From the NCBI RefSeq assembly GCF_024172095.1, contig NZ_JAMZDX010000001.1:462001-526000 (forward strand): a stretch of 64,000 bases of DNA. The letters run 5' to 3'. The number at the start of each line of letters is the position of its first letter. Within the stretch, counting starts at the first letter, position 1. Position numbers and translations under genes: made by a program. Below the pieces are notes generated by a model that had not been told where the DNA came from, did no database searches, and saw only the letters and a program-made list of their open reading frames with translations. The DNA is from Kitasatospora cinereorecta. GTDB taxonomy: Bacteria > Actinomycetota > Actinomycetes > Streptomycetales > Streptomycetaceae. This document shows positions 39,048-47,164 of the stretch, in pieces.

Positions 39048-39309
39048 TGCGCGCCAGCGTCTCCCTCATGACGTCCTCGAGCGGGACGCCGGCCGCGGGG
39101 TTGGCCATGCGCTCGTCGATGATCCGGTTGATCTCGCGCTCTTCCCATTCCTGGTACTTGCGCAGGACCTCGATCGACACCACTGCGGCCACCTCTCTGC
39201 CGCGGCGCGTGATGACGGTGGGCACGTCGTCGCGATCGGCCCGCTCCACCACCTCGGCCAAGTGGGCGCGGACGTCGCGGATGGACTCTATGGGCATCGG
39301 CTGCGTCAT
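39040..39309 (-). CDS. Phd/YefM-type antitoxin
   Basis: An 89-residue antitoxin with the Phd/YefM DNA-binding N-terminus (IESIRDVRAHLAEVVERAD, then PTVITRRGREVAAVVSIE) and an acidic C-terminal helix that would wrap the toxin. The ATG at 39309 is followed by the toxin gene. The promoter region carries a TGTGTACACA palindrome typical of YefM autoregulation. Confidence 0.9.
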   Translation of the reverse strand: MTQPMPIESIRDVRAHLAEVVERADRDDVPTVITRRGREVAAVVSIEVLRKYQEWEEREINRIIDERMANPAAGVPLEDVMRETLARSE

Positions 39310-39334
39310 GAGCCCAAGCGTACCGAGTGTTCCA

Positions 39335-39344
39335 TGTGTACACA
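39335..39344. promoter_or_regulatory. YefM-type operator (TGTACA core)
   Basis: TGTGTACACA is a perfect palindrome containing the TGTACA core known from YefM-YoeB operators. It is 26 bases upstream of the antitoxin ATG, so binding would block its promoter. Confidence 0.6.
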
Positions 39345-39359
39345 ATCGCGGGGAAGCGG

Positions 39360-41927
39360 TCAGGGGAGGTGGGCGGGGCGGGGGGTGGTGGGGTGGTGGA
39401 GGCGGCGGAGGAAGGTGAGGACGCCGGAGGTGCCGGTGGCCCAAGGGGTGCTGGGGCGGGTGAGGCCGGTGTCGGGGAAGGTGGGGCGGGTGGGGGTGCC
39501 GCCGCTGCGGGCGAGGATGATCAGGGCGGTGGTCCGGGCGCCGGTGAGGAGTTCGTCGGAGTCGGTGGCCCGGGCGGCGTCGAGGAGGAAGTCGCCGACG
39601 CCGGCGAGGCCGCAGCACTGAGTGACCAGGGGCATCCGCGGCGCGAGGCCGAGGCAGGTCTGCGCGGCCTGCCGGGCGAGGTCGAGGTGGGCGGGTTCGC
39701 CGAGGCGGTCGGCCGCGCGGAGGTGGACGGAGCCGATGCCGGCCAGGCCGCGGCACCAGGAGCCGTAGCGGCGGGTCGCGTCGGGCTGCTTCGCCGCCGC
39801 GATGATGCGGGGGGTGGCGGCGGCGAGCCGGTCGCATGCCTCCCGCGCCGCGTCGGCCGCGGCCGGGTCGCCGCTGCTGTGGGCGTACTCGAGCAGGAAG
39901 GACGCGATGCCCGCGTGGCCGTGGGCGAGGCCGTCGTGGAGGGCGGCGCTGCCCCTGGTGTCGGGTCCGGCGGGTGTCAGGCGGGCGCGGCCGGTGGTGA
40001 GCAGGCGGTGGCAGTCGGCGGCGACGGCGAGGTGGCGGTCGGCGGCGACGGCGAGGTGGCGGTCGGCGGTGGGGTGGTCGCCGGTGGTGCGGGCGTGGTG
40101 GGCCAGGAGCAGGTGGCCGGTGCCGATGCCGGCGATGCCTTCGATCAGGTCGGCTTCGGGTGGTCCGCCGTCCGGGCCGCGGTCGGGCAGGTCAGGCCGG
40201 TCGTGCCGGTGGGCGGGGGTGGGTGTTCCCGCTTCGGCGAGGAAGAGGTCGACGCCGGTGCGGCCGGACCACAGGCCGGGGGAGAGGGGCCCGGTCCGGC
40301 GGGCGGTCCAGTCGGCAAGGGCGTCGACGGTTTCGCGGACCCGGGGCCGGTCGGTGTGGTGGAGCAGTTCGAGGCCGAGGCCGGAGCTGCCGCCGTAGAG
40401 GTCGACGGGGGTGGGGATGGCCGCGCGGGCGGAGAGTTCGGGGTCGGCGATCCGCCGGGCTTCGTCGGCGCAGTACGCGACGGTGTGCTCGATGATCTCC
40501 GCGAGCCGGTCGTCGTCGAGTCGCTCCGGCGCCCGCGGCCGGGGCGGGGCGGGGGCGGGCTGCCCGGTGCGGAGCCGTTCGGCGGTGGCGGTGCGGACGG
40601 CGGGGTCGGGGTTCAGCAGTCCGGCGATGGTGGCGCGGAGTTGCCGGTGGCGGTCGCCGGGAAGGGCGTGGGTGAGGCTGTCGAGGGTGCGGCCGCGGTT
40701 GACGGCGGGGTCGGCGTCGACGATCACGGGGTCGAGGCCGGTGGCGGCGAAGTGCAGGGTGGCGCCGAGGGAGTAGTAGTCGTCGGCGAACCCGCCGGTG
40801 GCGTACCGGGGTGGTGCGCTGTAGCCGGGGGTGGCGCCGCCGGGGCCGGTGCCGTCGAGGGTGCTGATGCCGAAGTCGATCACGTGGCAGCGGCCGGCCG
40901 CGTCGAGCACGACGTTGTCGGGCTTGAGGTCGCGGACGACGACGCCGCGCTCGTGGATGCGGTCGAGGACGTGCAGCAGCCGGGCGGCGAGTGCGGCGGG
41001 CGTGCGCCCGGGCTGCTCGGAGCGGTCGCGGTGGGGGCCGTGGTCCTGCACATCGCGGCGCAGGTTGCGGTCGCCGCAGTCGGTCAGGACGAGGTACTCG
41101 TCGGCGTGGTGCCGGAAGTAGTCGAGGGCGCGCGGTACCCCGTCGACGGAGGCGAGCGCGGCGAGGACGGCGCGTTCGTTGCGCAGGCGGTCGCGGGTGT
41201 CGGTGCCGGATTCGTCCTCGGCGACGTAGGCGCGGGCCTGCTTGACGACGACCGGGTGGCCGGTGGTCCGGTCGACGGCGCGGTAGAGGTTGCCCTGCGG
41301 TTTGCGGGCGATGCCGCGGGTGACGCGGTAGCGTCCGCCGCCGAAGCCGGTCCCGGACGGTGGCGGCGTCGGCGCGGGCGCGACCTGCTCCGACCGGTCG
41401 GTGAAGGGGTCCTCGGCCCAGGGCGGGCAGCGGTAGGTGTTGCCGGCGAGCCCGTCGAAGAGTTGTCCGTCGGGGCCGGTCATCACGGACTCCAACCGCC
41501 CGCTGCGGCCGGTCCGGTAGTCGCCGGTGAAGGGGCCGTAGCGGTAGTAGACCGGGGCTCCGGGGTCGACCCGGCGGTCGCTGACGACCTGGGGGCCCTC
41601 ACGGCCGCGCAGGACGGTGACGAGTTCCGCGGCGAGGGCGGCGACGGTGCCGGCGGCGGGGTAGACGGTGATCGCCTTCCCGACGACGCCCGCGCTCGCC
41701 GTCCCGGAGTTGATCTGCCGCAGGGTCTCCGCGTCGCGGGCGTACTTGGCGTGGCAGACGTGGCGCCGCAGGACCGGCAGGACGAGGTCGAGGACGGCGT
41801 CCAGTTCACCGGGTCGGGTCGAGACGTGCAGTTTCCAGCCGTGCTCCATCGCCGGCATCCGCGGATCGCTCAGGTACGACCAGGTGTCGTCGGACCGGCC
41901 GCCGATGCCGGCGATGGACTGGTCCAC
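39360..41927 (-). CDS. Class IV-like lanthipeptide synthetase (lyase-kinase-cyclase)
   Basis: An 855-residue enzyme with an N-terminal phospho-Ser/Thr lyase domain (about 15-190, GWKLHVS at 30-36) and a kinase (about 195-455; Lys229, RDLKPDN with D333, DFG at 351-353). The LanC-type cyclase (about 500-855) has HGHAG at 669-673, WCRG at 724-727 and QCCG at 770-773. The cyclase Zn ligands would be C725, C771 and C772, so the usual CHG is CCG. Class III enzymes lack these ligands, hence the class IV label. The GTG at 41927 lies two bases after the precursor stop. A 24-nt tandem repeat encodes DRHLAVAA twice. Confidence 0.88.
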   Translation of the reverse strand: MDQSIAGIGGRSDDTWSYLSDPRMPAMEHGWKLHVSTRPGELDAVLDLVLPVLRRHVCHAKYARDAETLRQINSGTASAGVVGKAITVYPAAGTVAALAAELVTVLRGREGPQVVSDRRVDPGAPVYYRYGPFTGDYRTGRSGRLESVMTGPDGQLFDGLAGNTYRCPPWAEDPFTDRSEQVAPAPTPPPSGTGFGGGRYRVTRGIARKPQGNLYRAVDRTTGHPVVVKQARAYVAEDESGTDTRDRLRNERAVLAALASVDGVPRALDYFRHHADEYLVLTDCGDRNLRRDVQDHGPHRDRSEQPGRTPAALAARLLHVLDRIHERGVVVRDLKPDNVVLDAAGRCHVIDFGISTLDGTGPGGATPGYSAPPRYATGGFADDYYSLGATLHFAATGLDPVIVDADPAVNRGRTLDSLTHALPGDRHRQLRATIAGLLNPDPAVRTATAERLRTGQPAPAPPRPRAPERLDDDRLAEIIEHTVAYCADEARRIADPELSARAAIPTPVDLYGGSSGLGLELLHHTDRPRVRETVDALADWTARRTGPLSPGLWSGRTGVDLFLAEAGTPTPAHRHDRPDLPDRGPDGGPPEADLIEGIAGIGTGHLLLAHHARTTGDHPTADRHLAVAADRHLAVAADCHRLLTTGRARLTPAGPDTRGSAALHDGLAHGHAGIASFLLEYAHSSGDPAAADAAREACDRLAAATPRIIAAAKQPDATRRYGSWCRGLAGIGSVHLRAADRLGEPAHLDLARQAAQTCLGLAPRMPLVTQCCGLAGVGDFLLDAARATDSDELLTGARTTALIILARSGGTPTRPTFPDTGLTRPSTPWATGTSGVLTFLRRLHHPTTPRPAHLP
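40010..40070. repeat. 24-nt tandem repeat inside the lanthipeptide synthetase gene
   Basis: Two full copies (40010-40033, 40034-40057) and a partial copy (40058-40070) of a 24-base unit differ by one base. In the protein they give two and a half repeats of an eight-residue helical segment in the cyclase domain. Confidence 0.85.
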
Positions 41928-41929
41928 CG

Positions 41930-42109
41930 TCAGGAGTTGCGATCGCAGGCGAAGCGGGTGGTGGCGGTCACCCACGGGTCGGCGAGGCACGCGGTGACCT
42001 CGCGGTCGGCGCGGTCGTCGTCCTCGAACGCGAGGGTCTCGTCGTCGATCGCCAGCGGACCGGCATCGCGGAAGTCGGTCGGCGAGAGCTCCATCAGGGC
42101 TGCGGGCAT
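41930..42109 (-). CDS. Lanthipeptide precursor peptide
   Basis: A 59-residue peptide not long enough for most automatic calls. Residues 1-32 are an acidic leader (ALMELSPTDF near the start, ending FEDDD). The tail from about 33 holds Thr39, Cys41, Thr48, Thr50, Thr51, Cys55 and Ser59. The ATG at 42109 has GGAGG about seven bases upstream, and its TGA is two bases from the synthetase GTG. A TxxxC spacing (T51-C55) allows one standard ring; C41 could pair with T39 or a later Thr. Leader cleavage site and export are unknown; no protease or transporter gene is adjacent. Confidence 0.8.
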   Translation of the reverse strand: MPAALMELSPTDFRDAGPLAIDDETLAFEDDDRADREVTACLADPWVTATTRFACDRNS

Positions 42110-42201
42110 GTGACGCCTCCAGGTCTCGTGGTGCGTTCGGCGGGACGCGGGTCGCGGCCGCCACCGGGCCGTCGGCCTGTTGGGCCGCGGTCCGATCCAT
42201 G

Positions 42202-42279
42202 ACGGTAGGTACGAACGATCGAGCTGACAAGACGTCAGATATCGCTAACTTAACGACTGTTCCTGAACGGATCGTTCGC
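42202..42279. promoter_or_regulatory. AT-rich promoter/operator island upstream of the lanthipeptide precursor
   Basis: TACCGT on the minus strand (42202-42207) is a plausible -10 about 90 bases before the precursor ATG. Beside it lie a 9-bp inverted repeat, CGAACGATC (42212-42220) and GATCGTTCG (42270-42278), and an inner CTGAC-AAGAC-GTCAG dyad (42224-42238). The stretch is clearly more AT-rich than its surroundings. Confidence 0.45.
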
Positions 42280-42399
42280 AGCTTTTGCACGTTTCCTCCC
42301 TCTGGCCTTCGCTTCGCCTCCGCCGGAGGCTTCCATTCCGGACACCGCCGTGGTTGCATGGGCGCGCCGGGCGAGTGACGTGTTGGGGGGCCGACGATC

Positions 42400-43512
42400 G
42401 TGGCGCGAACCGGGCCGGTCCCGGCGGTGCCGGGCGAGCGGCCTGCGGATCTGCTCGGCGTCCGCGCCCTGACCTGGGCGCTGCCGCGGGCGGTGGTGGA
42501 CGGGGCCGTCGCGGCCGCCGGACGGACCGAGCGCCGCACCCGGGCGCTGCCGGCCCGGACGGTCGTGTACTTCACCCTGGCGATGTGGCTCTACCCGACC
42601 TGCGGGTACGGCGAGGTGATGCGGCTGCTGCTGGCAGGGCTGGCCCGCAAGCACCGCTGGGTGGAGCCGGCGCCGGTGCCGTCCACGGCGGCGATCACCA
42701 AGGCCCGGCAGCGGCTCGGTCCGCGCCCGCTGCGGCTGCTGTTCGAGGAGGTGGCCGGGCCGGCCGCGAGAGCCGGGACGACGGGCGCCTTCCACCGGCG
42801 GTGGCGCCTGATGTCCCTGGACGGGGTGCTGCTGGCGGTCCAGGACTCGTCCGACAACCGGGCGGCGTACGGCACCGGCGAGGGCCGGTACGGGCTGCCG
42901 TGCGTCCGGGTCCTGGCGCTGGCCGAGAACGCCACCCACGCGGTCTGCGCCGCCGAACTCGGCGTTCCCGGGAGGCCGCACGGCGGACCGGACGCGGGGG
43001 CCTCGGGACCGGTGCTCGCGGCGCTGCGGCCCGGGCAGCTGGTGGTGGCGGACCGGCCGGCGCTGTCCCCCGGCCTGTGGACCGCCGCCCGCGGGCGCGG
43101 TGCGGAGCTGCTGTGGCGCGCGGGGGCAGAGCTGGAGCTGCCCGTGCTGGAGGTCCTCGACGACGGCTCGTACCTCTCCGAGCTGGCGGCGCTCGACCGC
43201 ACCCTCCCGGTACGGGTGGTCGCGTGCGGGCCGGCGGGGGCGTCCGCCGTCCCGTCGGCACGCCTGGTCTGCTCGATCCTCGATCCGGCGGAGGCCGCCG
43301 CCACGGACCTGGTCCGGCTGTACCGCGAACGCTGGCGGCTGGACGCGCTGTTCGACGAACTGGGGGCCCGGAAGGGGAGCGGCCGCCCGGTGCTGCGGTC
43401 GCGGTCGCCGGCCATGGTCGAGCAGGAGGTGTGGGCGATGTTCCTGGCCCACCACGCGATCCGCGCGCTGGTCGTGGACGCCGCGGAGGACGGGGCGGCC
43501 CCCGCGTACTGA
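42400..43512 (+). pseudogene. Degenerate IS4-like transposase
   Basis: A 370-residue IS4-family protein with the N-terminal helical region, the first Asp (SLDGVLLAV) and second Asp (VVADRP), and a YREK region reading LYRERWRLDALFDELGARK. In that motif the catalytic Glu is Asp and the Lys is Gly, and the second block lacks the DRxF pattern. No terminal inverted repeats were found on either side. The frame is intact, so it is either a recently dead element or a retained protein. It lies between the lanthipeptide locus and phospholipase C. Confidence 0.65.
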
Positions 43513-43690
43513 GCGCTGCCCGCGACCCGCTGCCCGCTCACCCGACTCCCGGGCGCGGCCGCCCCCGGGGCGGCGCGTTCGCGGAGGCTTCGCCGCGGCG
43601 CCTCGTGGCGGCAGCGGGGTGTTCGTACGGGCCTGGCGACATGGGTCGCGGCAGCCCGCCGTGGCCCGGACGACCAGGAGAGACGCCCCC

Positions 43691-45742
43691 ATGAGCGCCA
43701 TCGACCGCCGACGATTCATCCAACTGGCAGGCGGCACAGCCGCGTTGTCCCTGCTGTCGACCAGCATCGCGCGGGCCGCCGAGATCCGGGCGGACCGCCG
43801 CACCGGCACCCTGAAGGACATCGACCACGTCGTGGTGCTGATGCAGGAGAACCGGTCGTTCGACCACTACTTCGGCACCCTGCGCGGCGTCCGCGGCTTC
43901 GGTGACCCGCGTCCGGTGACCCTGCCGAGCGGCAAGCCGGTCTGGCACCAGTCGGACGGGGAGAAGGAGGTACTGCCCTTCCGCCCGGCCGCGGACGACC
44001 TGGGCATGCGCTTCCTGGAGGACCTGAACCACGACTGGAACGGCGGCCACCAGGCCTTCAACGGGGGCCGCTACGACCGGTGGGTGCCCGCCAAGACCGC
44101 CACCACCATGGCGTACCTGACCCGCGAGGACATCCCGTTCCACTACGCGCTGGCCGACGCCTTCACCGTCTGCGACGCGTACCACTGCTCGCTGATCGGC
44201 CCGACCGATCCCAACCGCTACTACCTGTGGAGCGGGTTCACCGGCAACGACGGCAAGGGCGGCGGCCCGGTGGTCACCAACGCCGAACTGGGCTACGACT
44301 GGACCACGTACCCCGAGCGGCTGGAGAAGGCGGGCGTCTCCTGGAAGGTCTACCAGGACATCGGCGACGGCCTGGACGCCGCCGGCTCCTGGGGCTGGAT
44401 CGGCGACGCCTACCGGGGCAACTACGGCGACAACTCGCTGCTGTACTTCAACCGCTACCGCAACGCCAAGCCCGGCGAGCCGCTGTACGACAAGGCCCGC
44501 ACCGGCACCGACGCCAAGGCCGGCCAGGGCTACTTCGACCTCCTCAAGGCCGACGTCGTGGCCGGGAAGCTGCCGCAGGTCTCCTGGATCGTCGCCCCCG
44601 AGGCGTTCACCGAGCACCCCAACTGGCCGGTCAACTACGGCGCCTGGTACATCGCGCAGGTGCTGGACGCGCTGACCGCCGACCCCGCCGTGTGGGCCCG
44701 CACCGCGCTGTTCATCACCTACGACGAGAACGACGGCTTCTTCGACCACGTCGTCCCGCCCTTCCCGCCGGCCACCCGCGACCAGGGCCGCTCCACCGCC
44801 GACGCGAGCACCGAGATCTTCCGGCCCGCCGCCGGCGACCCGCACGTGGCAGGACCGTACGGCCTCGGCCAGCGGGTGCCGATGCTGGTGGTCTCGCCGT
44901 GGAGCCGCGGCGGCTACGTCTGCTCGCAGACCTTCGACCACACCTCGGTGATCCAGTTCCTGGAGCGCCGCTTCGGCGTGCACGAGCCGAACATCTCGCC
45001 CTGGCGCCGGGCGGTCTGCGGCGACCTGACCGCCGCCTTCGACTTCGGACACGCCGACCCGGCCGTCCCGGACCTGCCGGACACCGCCGGCTACCTCCCG
45101 CCCGACCGCGAGCGGCACCCCGACTACGTGCCCGTCCCGCCGGCCCGGCCCGAACTGCCCGCGCAGGAGCACGGCCTGCGCCCCGCCCGGCCGCTGCCGT
45201 ACGACCTGTCGGTGGACGGCCGCACCGGCGCCGGCAAGGTGGCCCTCGAATTCGCCAGCCACGGCGAGGTCGGCGCGCACTTCCTGGTCACCTCGGCGAC
45301 CCGCACCGACGGCCCCTGGACGTACACCGTCGGCGCCGGCCGCGAACTGCTCGACCGGTGGACCGAGGCCGGCCCGTACGACCTCACCGTGCACGGTCCG
45401 AACGGCTTCCTCCGGCGTTACAAGGGCGCGGCGGCGACGGCCGGACCCGAGGTGGCCGCCCGGCACGACGGGCACAACGGCCAGGTCCGGATGATCCTCA
45501 CCAACGACGGTGCCGAGCCCGTCCAGCTCAGCGTGGTCGACGCGTACGGCCGGGAGCGGCCCGCCGTCTACCGGCTGCGGCCCGGCCAGCGGGCCCTGCA
45601 CACCGTGCCCGCCGACCGGAACCACGGCTGGTACGACGTCTCGGTGCTGACCGACCGGGAGGACGGGTTCCTGCGCCGGCTGGCCGGCCATGTGGAGACC
45701 GGCCGCGAGTCGACCAGCGACCCGGCGACCGCCACGGTCTGA
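43691..45742 (+). CDS. Secreted phosphocholine-specific phospholipase C (Tat)
   Basis: A 683-residue exported enzyme of the acid-phosphatase-like PLC family. The Tat signal is DRRRFIQLAGG near the N-terminus. Catalytic-core blocks are VVLMQENRSFDHYFG, SLIGPTDPNRYYLWSG, FITYDENDGFFDHVVPP and RVPMLVVSPWSRGG, followed by C-terminal beta domains (about 480-683). It would hydrolyse phosphatidylcholine, releasing phosphocholine. AGGAG lies 12 bases before the ATG. Confidence 0.92.
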   Translation: MSAIDRRRFIQLAGGTAALSLLSTSIARAAEIRADRRTGTLKDIDHVVVLMQENRSFDHYFGTLRGVRGFGDPRPVTLPSGKPVWHQSDGEKEVLPFRPAADDLGMRFLEDLNHDWNGGHQAFNGGRYDRWVPAKTATTMAYLTREDIPFHYALADAFTVCDAYHCSLIGPTDPNRYYLWSGFTGNDGKGGGPVVTNAELGYDWTTYPERLEKAGVSWKVYQDIGDGLDAAGSWGWIGDAYRGNYGDNSLLYFNRYRNAKPGEPLYDKARTGTDAKAGQGYFDLLKADVVAGKLPQVSWIVAPEAFTEHPNWPVNYGAWYIAQVLDALTADPAVWARTALFITYDENDGFFDHVVPPFPPATRDQGRSTADASTEIFRPAAGDPHVAGPYGLGQRVPMLVVSPWSRGGYVCSQTFDHTSVIQFLERRFGVHEPNISPWRRAVCGDLTAAFDFGHADPAVPDLPDTAGYLPPDRERHPDYVPVPPARPELPAQEHGLRPARPLPYDLSVDGRTGAGKVALEFASHGEVGAHFLVTSATRTDGPWTYTVGAGRELLDRWTEAGPYDLTVHGPNGFLRRYKGAAATAGPEVAARHDGHNGQVRMILTNDGAEPVQLSVVDAYGRERPAVYRLRPGQRALHTVPADRNHGWYDVSVLTDREDGFLRRLAGHVETGRESTSDPATATV

Positions 45743-45888
45743 CCCCGGCCGTCCCGGCCCTGACCCTGACGGGGGATCAGGGAAGCTTGGCAGGGTCGGT
45801 TCAGGGGTGGTCCCGGATGTCCGCGCCCGCGGTGCTCGACAAGACTCGTGGACGAACCGAGACCACCGCCGAGCCCGGAGGCCCGACC

Positions 45889-47145
45889 GTGAACACCCGT
45901 ACCCGCCACGCCCGTTCGACTGCTCTCGCGGTTGCCGGAACGCTGCTGGCCGCGCTCGCCGTGGGGGCCGCCACCCCCGCGGTGGCGGCCGGCGCCGACC
46001 GCCCGGCCGCGAGCGCCACCGCGCTGCCGCCGATCGACCGCGACGCCGTCCGGCAGGCGATCGGCGACCTGCCCAACGCCTACGTGACCGGCGCCTTCGT
46101 CCGGGTGACCGGCAGCGCCGGACGCTACGAGACCTCCGCCGGGCTCGGCGACGCGGCGACCGGCAGCGCGCCCGACCCCGAGGGCCGGTTCCGGATCGGC
46201 TCCATCTCCAAGGTGTTCACCGCCGCGGTGGTGCTGCAGCTGGCCGGCGAGCACCGGATCGACCTCGACGGCACCGTCCAGCAGTACCTGCCGGGGGTAC
46301 TCCCCGCCGACCTGCCGCCGGTCACCGTCGGCCAACTCCTCGACCACACCAGCGGGTTGCCGGGCGGCGGCAAGCTCAACGACAGCGACGGCAGCACCGC
46401 CTGGTTCGCCGCGCACCGCTTCGACAGCTGGACGCCCCAGCAGGTCGTCGCCTCGCTCGCCGGACAGCCGATGAGCTTCCCGCCCGGCACCGCCCAGCAG
46501 TACAACGGCATCAACTACTACCTGGCCGGCCTGCTGATCGAGAAGACCACCGGGCACAGCTACGCGGACGAGGTGCAGCGCCGCCTCATCCGCCCGCTCC
46601 ACCTGCGCGACACCGCCGTGCCCGACCGCGACGACCCGCGGCTCGCCCACCCCGCCTCGCACGGCTACCTCACCGTCCACGACCCCGACGGCACCACCCA
46701 CCCGGTCGACGTCACCGAACAGAGCCCCTGGCCCTGGGCCGAGGGCGGCCTGATCTCCAGCGCCCCCGACCTCGACCGCTTCCTCGGCGCACTGCTCCAG
46801 GGCCGGCTGCTGCCCGCCGCCGAGCAGCAGCGCCTGTTCGACGTCCCGGACGTGCCCAACCAGCAGAACTCGCACTGCACCACCGGCCCCACCGCCGGAC
46901 GGGCCTGCATGTCGATGGGCCTGGAGCGGGTCGACATCAACGGCGTGACCCTGTGGGGCAAGACCGGCAGCCGGCCCGGCTACGTCAGCGGGGTGTTCGC
47001 CACCCGCGACCTGGGCCGCCGGATCGTCTACTCGCTCAACCCGACCGGCTTCGACGGCGCCGAGAGCCGCTACATCCTCCGGCTCGCCCAAGCCGTCTTC
47101 CCCGCCGCCCCGGCGGCCGGTACCGGGCGGGGCAGCGGGTCCTGA
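45889..47145 (+). CDS. Secreted serine hydrolase (DD-carboxypeptidase / class C beta-lactamase fold)
   Basis: A 418-residue exported protein. After a signal peptide (about 1-34) the fold shows SISK (105-108, nucleophile S105), an HTSG block and KTG at 358-360. The second motif, normally YxN, reads YNG (205-207), where Streptomyces R61 peptidase has YSN. R61-like context follows: INYYLAGLLIEKTTGHS. It may be a DD-peptidase or esterase. GGAGG lies seven bases before the GTG. Confidence 0.85.
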   Translation: MNTRTRHARSTALAVAGTLLAALAVGAATPAVAAGADRPAASATALPPIDRDAVRQAIGDLPNAYVTGAFVRVTGSAGRYETSAGLGDAATGSAPDPEGRFRIGSISKVFTAAVVLQLAGEHRIDLDGTVQQYLPGVLPADLPPVTVGQLLDHTSGLPGGGKLNDSDGSTAWFAAHRFDSWTPQQVVASLAGQPMSFPPGTAQQYNGINYYLAGLLIEKTTGHSYADEVQRRLIRPLHLRDTAVPDRDDPRLAHPASHGYLTVHDPDGTTHPVDVTEQSPWPWAEGGLISSAPDLDRFLGALLQGRLLPAAEQQRLFDVPDVPNQQNSHCTTGPTAGRACMSMGLERVDINGVTLWGKTGSRPGYVSGVFATRDLGRRIVYSLNPTGFDGAESRYILRLAQAVFPAAPAAGTGRGSGS

Positions 47146-47164
47146 CGTCCGGGCTGCGGGTCGC

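Noticed and set aside
40010..40070. CRISPR-like repeats
   Set aside because: The repeats are in frame within a coding region and have no spacers. No CRISPR array was seen anywhere in the window.
39360..42575. Extending the lanthipeptide synthetase to the far upstream ATG
   Set aside because: The extra 216 residues overlap the precursor gene in another frame and are Arg/Pro-rich; the GTG at 41927 gives the normal enzyme length.
39360..43512. Lanthipeptide locus as part of an intact composite transposon
   Set aside because: No flanking element copies or terminal repeats were found, and the only transposase looks inactive.
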